This document shows positions 1-6,342 of a stretch of DNA of 14,432 nucleotides, one piece after another (the stretch's first letter is position 1; the number at the start of each line of letters is the position of its first letter). Below the pieces are notes generated by a model that saw nothing but the letters and a program-made list of their open reading frames with translations, was not told the DNA's origin and did no database searches. The translations under genes and the position numbers were made by a program. This DNA comes from an uncultured bacterium (GTDB lineage Bacteria; Bacillota; Clostridia; Lachnospirales; Lachnospiraceae), in assembly GCA_905215625.1 (NCBI GenBank), contig CAJMQQ010000062.1, positions 1 to 14,432 of the forward strand, written 5' to 3'.

Positions 1-150
1 TTTTTTTGTTTTTATAGGGATTTTATACAAGGTATTGCGTGATTGAGTTTCGTTTCACTTTTTCTAAATAATAATTATTAATTTAGCAATTATGTACATA
101 TTTACGTCAACGTGCTTCTACATCAAGACCTTTACCCATTTACCGCGTCA
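1..150. other. AT-rich intergenic DNA at left edge
   Basis: This is non-coding sequence downstream of the minus-strand SIS gene. It begins with a T-rich tract and contains an AT-rich dyad near 64-88 with CTAAAT/ATTTAG arms. On the minus strand the dyad is not followed by a clear U-tract, so I do not call a terminator. I see no gene here. Whether the SIS gene's operon continues leftwards cannot be decided from this window. Confidence 0.4.
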
Positions 151-1251
151 TCACATTTCATCTAAGAAAACATAATTCGAAGTTTTTGAAGTTGCTATGT
201 TCATAAATTCCTTTGCCAATGGGTGCTTTTTCCAACGATTTAAATCCTCGGTCACGTAATAGGCAATCATTTGGAAAAACGCCAGCTGTAAAAGCGGCAT
301 CAAAAGCTCCGGCACAGACGCATCCAGCTGAATGGCATGATCGTCATCCCGCAGTTCCTGCGGCGAAAGCAGGAATGCCCGCTCAGTTACCACTCTGTTT
401 GCCCGATAGATATGCACCGTTTTATCGCTTCCGGAACCGCCGCAATCACACATGAAAATGGTATAATTTGGCGTCAACTGCAGATTGGGTCCGTGTATAT
501 ATTCTTCCGTTTCGTATGCAAAAGATGGCACCAAAACAGTTTCTCCTATTTTGAGCGCACCTTCCAGCGCAATACCGTAGCCAGCGCCACTGCCACACAC
601 GTATACATTCTGCATTGCCGTCAGAAGCATTTTGTGGTTTTTGTAGAACCGCTCTGTCTGCGCTTGTAATTTTTCGTGTGCAGGTGCAATCCTCTTCATA
701 TCTGTAAGCCACTTCATATACGCCGCTTCACTCAAACACTCCTGTTTACGCGCAACCCGCAATGCAAACAGCATCAAAAACAATGTAAAAGTCACAACAC
801 CTTTGGTTACGTAACCAACTTTTTCTTCTCCCACACCATAATCTATGATCATATCACAGTGCTCTTTCATATCGCTTTCGATGTTTCCCGTCAAACCAAT
901 ACTTTTCTTTCCAAGCTTACGCAGCGTATCAAGTGCTTCAATGGCATTGGTGCTGTAACCACTCTGCGAAACTACAAATATGAAATCCTTTTTACCCAAA
1001 TCGTGCTCATTGTGCACAAAAGTAAATGGATTAACAACTTTCACTTCCCGCCCAAGAATCTTTCGCATAAAAGGCCTAGCACACCAGGATGCATTCGATG
1101 AAGATCCAGACGCTACAATCCAGATATTTTCATAGCCTCCATCCAAATAGGCATTGACCAATGCATCTGTCAAAGCCTCTGCCCTCTCCACATTGGCACA
1201 GATTGTTCCCGGCACTTCCCTGACATATGTCAGCATGGTTTCTTCTTTCAT
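151..1251 (-). CDS. SIS-domain sugar-phosphate isomerase/deglycase-like protein
   Basis: This 366-residue protein has two tandem SIS (sugar isomerase) domains, the fold of the GlmS isomerase half, AgaS and the FrlB/GfrF deglycases. Visible motifs are the phosphosugar loops ASGSSSNAS (residues 47-55) and SQSGYSTNA (95-103), the second-domain motif GSGAGYGIALEGALKIGE (220-237), and EEYIHGP (249-255). The last matches the GlmS/deglycase GExxHGP active-site segment, with Glu250 and His253. The start at 1251 has GGAGGG at 1260-1265, eight bases upstream. The gene is divergent from a FrlB-FrlD-FrlR-like operon, so it probably acts on a glycated-amine or amino-sugar phosphate. It is only distantly like the plus-strand SIS protein: its C-terminus is GlmS-like and lacks the RRYY tail of FrlB. 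The exact substrate is unknown. AgaS-like deaminase/isomerase activity is the main alternative. Confidence 0.8.
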   Translation of the reverse strand: MKEETMLTYVREVPGTICANVERAEALTDALVNAYLDGGYENIWIVASGSSSNASWCARPFMRKILGREVKVVNPFTFVHNEHDLGKKDFIFVVSQSGYSTNAIEALDTLRKLGKKSIGLTGNIESDMKEHCDMIIDYGVGEEKVGYVTKGVVTFTLFLMLFALRVARKQECLSEAAYMKWLTDMKRIAPAHEKLQAQTERFYKNHKMLLTAMQNVYVCGSGAGYGIALEGALKIGETVLVPSFAYETEEYIHGPNLQLTPNYTIFMCDCGGSGSDKTVHIYRANRVVTERAFLLSPQELRDDDHAIQLDASVPELLMPLLQLAFFQMIAYYVTEDLNRWKKHPLAKEFMNIATSKTSNYVFLDEM

Positions 1252-1257
1252 ACATAT

Positions 1258-1316
1258 CTCCCTCCATTAATGTTGTAATGTAATGACAAATTAACACCAC
1301 CAGAAGATAAAGTCAA
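1258..1316 (-). promoter_or_regulatory. Putative promoter and RBS for the minus-strand SIS gene
   Basis: On the minus strand, TTGACT (1316-1311) is followed after 17 bases by TAATTT (1293-1288), a good -35 with a weak -10. A GGAGGGAG ribosome site lies at 1265-1258. The weak -10 suggests an activator or modest expression. Confidence 0.45.
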
Positions 1317-1324
1317 GTATTTTG

Positions 1325-1370
1325 TGCAATTTATTGATATAAAATATATTTTATGCAATTTTATTGACAT
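1325..1370. promoter_or_regulatory. Candidate operator cluster in divergent sugar-utilisation promoter
   Basis: A perfect 16-bp palindrome, ATAAAATATATTTTAT, occupies 1339-1354. It is flanked by two near-identical direct copies, TGCAATTTATTGATAT (1325-1340) and TGCAATTTTATTGACAT (1354-1370), each itself a CAAT-n-ATTG dyad. The right copy covers the -35 box of the plus-strand promoter. The layout suits a dimeric GntR/HutC-type repressor, and the GntR/UTRA gene at 3316 is the obvious candidate. The assignment is inferred. Confidence 0.5.
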
Positions 1371-1392
1371 TTTCAACAGTGTAATTTATTAT
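1364..1392 (+). promoter_or_regulatory. Sigma-A promoter of the frl-like operon
   Basis: TTGACA (1364-1369), a 17-base spacer and TATTAT (1387-1392) match the housekeeping consensus closely. Transcription would start near 1399. This excludes an upstream in-frame start at 1394. An inverted repeat, TGTAAT (1380-1385) / ATTACA (1399-1404), brackets the -10 and may be a second operator. Confidence 0.75.
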
Positions 1393-1435
1393 ATTGTTAT
1401 TACAAATAAGCATATGCTACTATAGGAGGTACTTC

Positions 1436-2434
1436 ATGATCAACTTTAATGAACAGCAAATTATTGCAAATGCTGACTACATTTATGCACAGCGCAATCA
1501 AATCGAACTCATTGCAGATGAACTCTGTTCAACCGGTTTTGATCTATTGTTTTTTACTTCATCCGGCGGATCCATGGCAATGATGGAGCCATTTGCATTC
1601 TGGATCAACGCCGTTTCCAAACTGCCTGTCCGCAACATGATTTCTGCCGACCTGATCGCAAGCGGCTGCAATCAGCTAACAGAGCATTCTGTTATTTTCA
1701 TGACTTCAAAATCAGGAGATACAAAAGAAACGCTCGAAGCAGCACATTATGTAAAAAATCTTGGTGCTCGCATTGTTTCTATCATTGGCGCAGAACATTC
1801 TCCGCTGGAGAAACTATCAGATGCAGCCATTGTTTATAAAGATGGCAGACCGCAGGAACTTGCTTTTTATCTTCTCATTGGTCGTATTCTCTGGAAGAAA
1901 AATGCTTTTCCGGATTACCCCGCCTTTGCCGACAACTTAAAGTATCTCGGCGCAGCACTTGCTGATGTACGAAAGCAAGCTGATGAAAAATGTCGCCAGT
2001 ATGCTCTCGATTATCACCAGGAGCCTTACAATATTTGGATTGCCTCCGGCGATCTTTGGCCAACTGCATATTCCTACTCCATGTGTGTACTTGAAGAATC
2101 ACAATGGCTCCGCACAAAATCTGTAAGTTCTCCTGAATTCTTCCACGGAACACTTGAACTTCTGGAAAAAGATGTTTGCGTCACACTTCTGCTCACAGAA
2201 GGCCCAACTCGCTACATGGATGAACGCGTGAAAAACTTTGCTGCACAGCACACAAATAAATTTACTTGTTTTGATACCCGGGATTATACTTTGCCTGGTA
2301 TAGAAGGACGCTTCCGCAAGTATCTTTCCCCTGTTGTCATGGCAGCGGTACTGCAGCGCATCAGCAAAAATATTGAAGTTATTACTCATCATTCTCTTGA
2401 TATCCGTAGATATTACAGAAAAGAGGCGTATTAA
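1436..2434 (+). CDS. frlB: FrlB-like fructosamine-6-phosphate deglycase (SIS domain)
   Basis: This 332-residue SIS protein is probably cytosolic and would split a 6-phosphorylated Amadori product, such as fructoselysine-6-phosphate, into glucose-6-phosphate and the free amino acid. Phosphosugar loops appear at SSGGSMAM (42-49) and TSKSGDTKET (90-99). PEFFHG (233-238) matches the catalytic GEFFHGP segment of FrlB/FraB enzymes, with Glu234 and His237 kept but Pro replacing Gly before the Glu. The C-terminus has a H-x-x-D-I-R-R-Y-Y stretch like the HPLxxRRYM tail of the family. The start at 1436 is chosen because TATAGGAGG ends seven bases upstream; an in-frame TTG at 1394 falls at the promoter. 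The kinase gene follows with its ATG overlapping this stop (TAATG), so the two are translationally coupled. Substrate is inferred from the neighbours. Glucoselysine-6-phosphate or another fructosamine phosphate is possible. Confidence 0.8.
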   Translation: MINFNEQQIIANADYIYAQRNQIELIADELCSTGFDLLFFTSSGGSMAMMEPFAFWINAVSKLPVRNMISADLIASGCNQLTEHSVIFMTSKSGDTKETLEAAHYVKNLGARIVSIIGAEHSPLEKLSDAAIVYKDGRPQELAFYLLIGRILWKKNAFPDYPAFADNLKYLGAALADVRKQADEKCRQYALDYHQEPYNIWIASGDLWPTAYSYSMCVLEESQWLRTKSVSSPEFFHGTLELLEKDVCVTLLLTEGPTRYMDERVKNFAAQHTNKFTCFDTRDYTLPGIEGRFRKYLSPVVMAAVLQRISKNIEVITHHSLDIRRYYRKEAY

Positions 2435-3288
2435 TGAAACTGCTAGGACTCGGCGATAACGTCATTGATCATTATTTGAACACTGGTGAACAGTTTCCCG
2501 GCGGAAATGCCGTGAATGTTGCCGCCCATGCATCCCTTCTAGGACATACCGCAAGCTATTTGGGCAACCTTGCAGATGATAGTTTTTCCCAGGTCATACG
2601 TGATGCGCTGGACTTTGCAGGCGTTGACTACAGTCACAGTCCAAGCATTCCCTGCAGTTCGACCAAACGCTGCCTATACAACATTGTGCAAGGAGAACGG
2701 CAGTTTCTCGACATTGATCTTGGAAAAAACTGGGCAGGTCCACACTGTATTACAGAGCAAGATTTGCACTACATGAAGAAGTTTGACTTGATTCACTCCT
2801 GTTGTAATGCTAAAATGGAAGATGAATTATACAAGCTCGCTCCGCTTCCTGCACTTTTCACCTACGATTTTTCCGTAAAAGAAAAGTACCGGACGAATTC
2901 TTATCTAAAAAAAATATGTACCAATCTTGATCTGGCTCTATTCTCCTGCAATCATTACACCAACGATCAGATTCTGCAGTTTGCAAAACATATCCATTCA
3001 TACGGTGCAAAACACATTCTCATAACATGCGGCAGTTCCGGACAGTATTTTTATAACGGTGACTCCCTATTATTTCATCCTGCCATGCTTGTAAAAGCAC
3101 GAGATACCATGGGCGCCGGGGATGCATTCCTCAGCTGTTTTGTTGTCTCACTTTACGCTCTTGGCTGGCGAAAAGGAACCGTGATTTCCACAGAACACGC
3201 AGAGCAGGCTTTGTCTGCCGCTGCGCAGTATGCGGCTGAAAATTGCCTGCGGGAAGGCGGATTTGGTTACAAGGTCTGCGAGCAATAA
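2434..3288 (+). CDS. frlD: FrlD-like fructosamine 6-kinase (PfkB family)
   Basis: This 284-residue PfkB/ribokinase-family sugar kinase would phosphorylate an incoming fructosamine such as fructoselysine at C6, supplying substrate for the upstream deglycase. The N-terminus has GDNVID (7-12) and the sugar-binding GGNAVNVA (23-30), close to E. coli FrlD. The C-terminal PfkB signature DTMGAGDAF (224-232) holds the catalytic base Asp230 and the anion hole GAGD. Length fits FrlD (about 260) with a short C-terminal extension. The ATG at 2434 overlaps the preceding TAA by one base, with AGAGG at 2422-2426 as the ribosome site, so expression is tied to the deglycase. Presence of a kinase means the substrate enters unphosphorylated, through an ABC or secondary carrier rather than a PTS. 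No such transporter is visible here. Confidence 0.82.
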   Translation: MKLLGLGDNVIDHYLNTGEQFPGGNAVNVAAHASLLGHTASYLGNLADDSFSQVIRDALDFAGVDYSHSPSIPCSSTKRCLYNIVQGERQFLDIDLGKNWAGPHCITEQDLHYMKKFDLIHSCCNAKMEDELYKLAPLPALFTYDFSVKEKYRTNSYLKKICTNLDLALFSCNHYTNDQILQFAKHIHSYGAKHILITCGSSGQYFYNGDSLLFHPAMLVKARDTMGAGDAFLSCFVVSLYALGWRKGTVISTEHAEQALSAAAQYAAENCLREGGFGYKVCEQ

Positions 3289-3315
3289 AACATAAATCTA
3301 ACAGGAGTACTTTGC

Positions 3316-4062
3316 ATGATATCCATCATTTCCATAGACAAGCATTGTCAGATTCCATTATACTCACAGATCAAAGACAGCATTCGCGCTGCCATTCGTG
3401 ACGGAAAGCTGGTCCCAGGTGACAAACTGCCGACAGAAGAAGAAATCTGCCGCACATTCGACGTCTCCCGCCCGGTTGTTCGCCAGGCATATGCTGAATT
3501 ATCTGCAGAACGCATCATCGAACGCAGACGCGGGCAGGGCAGTTATGTGCGTCAGCTTGACGCGGACAATATCAAGCTTTTCCAACTACTCAACTTTTAT
3601 GAGGAAATGAAGATTCTTGGCAAAAAGCCGGAAAATCAGCTGATCAAAACAGAAGTCATACCGTATGATCCATTTATCTACGGCGCGCTTGAGTTGACCG
3701 AAAATGACAGCTGTCTCATGATTATGCGCGTACGTTATGCGGACAATCTCCCATTTGCCCTAATACATAACTATGTTTCCCTTTCCCATTTTCCAGGGAT
3801 TGAACACTTTGATTTTGCACACGAATCTCTATATCGTATCATAGAGGAACGGTATAACACTAAGATTTACAAAGCCTGCCGCACCATGCAGGCACAGATC
3901 ATTCCCCCATATGCAGCTGATTTGCTGCGTGTGGAAAAGAACACAGCTGCCAGCGTTGTTACCAGCCAAGTTTATGACAATTTCGACAAACCTGTCGAAG
4001 TTTCCGTCGAAATTTTCCCAGGAGAAACACACAAATTCAATTTTACGGTGTATCGGGATTAA
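3316..4062 (+). CDS. frlR: GntR/HutC-family regulator with UTRA domain, FrlR-like
   Basis: This 248-residue transcription factor has an N-terminal GntR winged helix (about residues 10-78), with the usual GDKLPTEEEICRTFDVSRP run leading into the recognition helix and RRGQGSYV closing the wing. A C-terminal UTRA effector domain (about 98-240) typically binds a sugar phosphate or similar ligand. AGGAG (3303-3307) lies eight bases before the ATG, and the gap to the kinase stop is only 27 bases, so it is the last gene of the operon. By analogy with FrlR it probably represses this operon and perhaps the divergent SIS gene through the dyads at 1325-1370, with a phosphorylated fructosamine as inducer. 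The family call is firm. Target and ligand are inferred. Confidence 0.82.
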   Translation: MISIISIDKHCQIPLYSQIKDSIRAAIRDGKLVPGDKLPTEEEICRTFDVSRPVVRQAYAELSAERIIERRRGQGSYVRQLDADNIKLFQLLNFYEEMKILGKKPENQLIKTEVIPYDPFIYGALELTENDSCLMIMRVRYADNLPFALIHNYVSLSHFPGIEHFDFAHESLYRIIEERYNTKIYKACRTMQAQIIPPYAADLLRVEKNTAASVVTSQVYDNFDKPVEVSVEIFPGETHKFNFTVYRD

Positions 4063-4089
4063 AAAATGTAAGGTTCTTTTCCAAATATT

Positions 4090-4119
4090 GGAGTGAGGAG
4101 AAAATCCTTGCTCCATTTT
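4090..4119 (+). terminator. Possible rho-independent terminator after the regulator gene
   Basis: GGAG-tg-AGGA, a GAAAA loop, TCCT-tg-CTCC and then ATTTTC form an eight-pair hairpin broken by one two-base internal mismatch. It starts 28 bases after the regulator's stop. The T-run is short, so termination may be inefficient. Confidence 0.45.
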
Positions 4120-4203
4120 CGTTATTACAGCAGAAAATTTTGATATAGAAACCGTTTCCGATGTACTTACCTTACTTTTTCAAACAATAACGACTTATCA
4201 AAC

Positions 4204-4407
4204 TTGCCAAGGCCAAAATTGCAGGAAAATCTAATTGATTCCAAAGACGCTATTCCAAGCGAAGAAGCTTTTCAGCATGAATTAGATCAGATGAACGAAA
4301 CGTGTGAACAAATAAAACAGCACTTAGTTGATACAAACAAAGTTGTAGAAAAGGAAACTTCTGGAAATCTGTCAAATTATATTCCAAATAAGATAATTTT
4401 TCGCTAA
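4204..4407 (+). pseudogene. Short unrecognised reading frame, probably a gene remnant
   Basis: An open frame of 67 codons from a TTG gives a charged, mostly helical peptide; its middle part (EEAFQHELDQMNETCEQIKQ) looks coiled-coil-like. There is no ribosome site before the TTG, and the same frame is closed by a TGA at 4141. A different frame at 4121-4200 is also open and reads plausibly as protein (VITAENFDIETVSDVL), hinting at a frameshifted longer ancestor. I do not recognise the family. It may belong to the same mobile-element debris as the neighbouring transposase fragment. A real small gene is unlikely but not excluded. Confidence 0.3.
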
Positions 4408-4512
4408 ACTTACATTTGCTGTCCTGGAAATGAGCATATCAAATTTTTGTATAAATTTAAAGAAAAAATTTAGGAGAGGGCAATCCCCATTTAAAATGAT
4501 ACTCTCATTGTC

Positions 4513-4667
4513 TAACTGATTTCGAACAAGAACCCAATTATTCAGAGGACGCCCATTCCATTTCTTATACAATTCTGTGACTCTCAGATACAATAGCCTA
4601 AACAAGACATTTTCGCTTGGAAAGGCGCCCTTTGGGTTACTTTACGAAAACTGAAATTAACGCTTTT
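4513..4667 (-). pseudogene. Degraded C-terminal fragment of an IS256/mutator-family transposase
   Basis: Read on the minus strand, 4667-4635 translates to KSVNFSFRKVT, matching the ESLNxQFRKVTK block near the C-terminus of mutator-type DDE transposases. After a frameshift at about 4632-4635 the next frame reads KGAFPSENVLFRLLYL and then TELYKKWNG..NNWVLVRNQL, matching the family's KGAFPSENALLKLLYL and KWT...NWxLxLxQL ending. The catalytic part is absent and the frame is broken, so the fragment is inactive. It lies 13 bases beyond the stop of the TtcA-like gene. No terminal inverted repeats or target duplication can be identified. Confidence 0.72.
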
Positions 4668-4679
4668 TATTGTATCTTC

Positions 4680-5582
4680 TCAATACTCTTCCGTAAACCG
4701 ATGGCGTTTTCCATCTTTTACATATCCAATGCAGGCGTCTAAATTGACATTTTCTGCACTTCGGAAGATATTCATATCTACATTGGGGTTGATCGTTTTC
4801 AGTTCCCTGATGAGTTCTTTAATCTCCTGGCGTTTGGATGTATGAACGCCTTCTTCCATCGCTTTTTCTTTGGCAATCTGCTCCGTAAACCGACAGGCAC
4901 ATTGCAGAAAGCGGAGATGGTTGTATTCTTTCCACTCCAGGATTGCCTCTTCTTTTACCAGATACAAGGGACGGATCAGTTCCATTCCTGGAAAATTGGT
5001 ACTGTGAAGTTTCGGCATCATGGTATTATACTGACCGCCGTAAAGGACGCTCATCAGCGTCGTTTCAATAGCGTCGTCAAAGTGATGCCCCAGAGCAATC
5101 TTATTGCATCCCAGCTCTTTTGCATGGGAATACAGATACCCTCTGCGCATTCTGGCGCAAAGATAGCAGGGAGACTGATCCACATCTACGACAATATCAA
5201 AAATATCAGAATCGCAGATATGAATGGGAATATTCATCCGTCTGGCATTTTCTTCAATCAGACGCCGATTGGCTGGGTGGTACCCCGGATCCATTACCAG
5301 AAACTGCAGTCCAAACTCCATCTTTCCATGGCGGAGTATCTCCTGCATACATTTGGCAAGAAGCATGGAATCCTTTCCGCCGGATATGCAGACTGCAATG
5401 TTGTCTCCTTCTTCTATCATGCTGTAATCATTAAGCGCCCTGACAAACGGTCGCCATATCGACTTACGAAACTTCTTAATAATACTCTGCTCAATGAGCC
5501 GGTACTCTTCCAGTTGTTTTTCTTTCTTTTTATTTTCTGCTGCGCATTCTGCCGCATTTTCCACGATATGTTCTGCCGTCAT
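4680..5582 (-). CDS. TtcA-like PP-loop ATPase, tRNA 2-thiocytidine biosynthesis family
   Basis: This 300-residue N-type ATP pyrophosphatase belongs to the TtcA family, which thiolates cytosine 32 of some tRNAs using an iron-sulfur cluster. The PP-loop SGGKDS is at 67-72. Cluster-type cysteines sit in CYLC (Cys139, Cys142), with further cysteines at CAC (Cys228, Cys230), and GHHFDD (165-170) is the conserved ATP-site block. An N-terminal lysine/glutamate-rich helix of about 30 residues precedes the core. The ATG overlaps the cysE stop (ATGA), with AGGAG at 5597-5593, so the two are translationally coupled. That links cysteine synthesis to a sulfur-using enzyme. Many clostridial members of this clade are not experimentally assigned, so another thiolation target is possible. 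The gene ends next to transposase debris but is itself intact. Confidence 0.78.
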   Translation of the reverse strand: MTAEHIVENAAECAAENKKKEKQLEEYRLIEQSIIKKFRKSIWRPFVRALNDYSMIEEGDNIAVCISGGKDSMLLAKCMQEILRHGKMEFGLQFLVMDPGYHPANRRLIEENARRMNIPIHICDSDIFDIVVDVDQSPCYLCARMRRGYLYSHAKELGCNKIALGHHFDDAIETTLMSVLYGGQYNTMMPKLHSTNFPGMELIRPLYLVKEEAILEWKEYNHLRFLQCACRFTEQIAKEKAMEEGVHTSKRQEIKELIRELKTINPNVDMNIFRSAENVNLDACIGYVKDGKRHRFTEEY

Positions 5583-6259
5583 TCTTTGGAATCTCCTGTC
5601 TGTACCGGTTCTTTTCCATTCTCTGACAGTTTTTCTACCAGAGCTTCCAGTTCCCGTACCTTTTCTTCCAGTTCTTCAATTCTTCTGAGATTGTGACCCA
5701 GACTCTCCACAGATGCATATTTCTTCTTGGGAATCGGAATCCCATCCTTTTTAATAGGACGGGCCGGAACGCCTACTGCTGTCACGTTATTTTCCAGAGG
5801 TTTTAACAGCACCGCATTGGCTGCAATGCTGCAATTGTCTCCGACTTCAAATGCGCCTAAAATCTTGGCTCCCGCTCCTACGGTCACGTTGCTTCCCAAA
5901 GTAGGATGACGCTTTCCCTTGTTTAAACCTACGCCGCCCAGGGTCACACCCTGGTAAATGGTACAATTGTCTCCCACAACTGTGGTTTCTCCAATTACCA
6001 CTCCTGCGCCATGGTCAATCAAAATCCCGTGACCCAGCTGGGCGCCCGGATGGATCTCAATCAACGTGAAAAATCTAGCCAGCTGGGAAATCAGACGGGC
6101 AATGAAAAACATATGGTGCTTATAAAACCAGTGGGCAAACCGATGCCAAATCAGAGCATGAACGCCCTGATACAGAAGCAGTACTTCCAATGCACTTCTT
6201 GCTGCCGGATCTCTGGCCTGAACAGCCTTAACATCTAACCATATATCTTTTAAAATCAT
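5579..6259 (-). CDS. cysE: Serine O-acetyltransferase CysE
   Basis: This 226-residue enzyme acetylates L-serine with acetyl-CoA to give O-acetylserine, the first step of cysteine synthesis. The N-terminal helical part (1-65) leads into a left-handed beta-helix of hexapeptide repeats (about 66-165). The catalytic DHGAGVVIGET runs from Asp82-His83, followed by QGVTLGG (103-109) and the closing VGVPARPI (162-169). The short form lacks the long N-terminal helical domain of E. coli CysE, as is usual in Bacillota. The tail (185-212) is a heptad-rich coiled coil (NLRRIEELEEKVRELEALVE), perhaps for trimer or partner contacts such as cysteine synthase. The start at 6259 has only a weak AGGCAGG site. 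The last codons overlap the TtcA-like start. Confidence 0.92.
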   Translation of the reverse strand: MILKDIWLDVKAVQARDPAARSALEVLLLYQGVHALIWHRFAHWFYKHHMFFIARLISQLARFFTLIEIHPGAQLGHGILIDHGAGVVIGETTVVGDNCTIYQGVTLGGVGLNKGKRHPTLGSNVTVGAGAKILGAFEVGDNCSIAANAVLLKPLENNVTAVGVPARPIKKDGIPIPKKKYASVESLGHNLRRIEELEEKVRELEALVEKLSENGKEPVQTGDSKE

Positions 6260-6305
6260 ATTAAACCTGCCTTTCAGAAATCATATTAAATAAATAGGAT
6301 TCCTT

Positions 6306-6333
6306 ATTATAGCATATGGCAGATATGAAAAAA
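6306..6333 (-). promoter_or_regulatory. Extended -10 promoter of cysE
   Basis: On the minus strand TGCTATAAT gives a perfect -10 (6311-6306) with a TGn extension and a predicted start near 6299. The -35 region is only a T-run (about 6334-6329). It lies between the EIIBC stop and cysE, so cysE can be transcribed independently. No T-box or riboswitch fits in the roughly 40-base leader. Confidence 0.6.
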
Positions 6334-6342
6334 AGGATTTTT

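Larger units (their letters stand above)
4063..4679. other. AT-rich decayed region without intact genes
   Basis: This 617-base gap separates the frl-like operon from the conserved cysE/PP-loop pair. It holds the hairpin at 4090-4119, a short unrecognised plus-strand frame at 4204-4407 and a minus-strand IS256-type transposase fragment at 4513-4667. It is visibly more AT-rich than the flanking genes and shows stop codons in all frames elsewhere. It reads as the scar of past insertion and decay. Confidence 0.6.

Noticed and set aside
1394..1435. In-frame upstream start (TTG at 1394) for the FrlB-like gene
   Set aside because: It lies at the promoter's -10/transcription start and has no ribosome site, while ATG 1436 has a near-perfect one.
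4372..4605. Minus-strand 77-codon frame as an independent small gene
   Set aside because: Its first half is the end of an IS256-type transposase continuing from an upstream, frameshifted segment; the rest is read-through into AT-rich DNA.
4842..5696. Long plus-strand frame (284 codons) opposite the PP-loop gene and the 3' end of cysE
   Set aside because: The opposite strand encodes well-recognised proteins with intact motifs. The plus frame has no family features or ribosome site.
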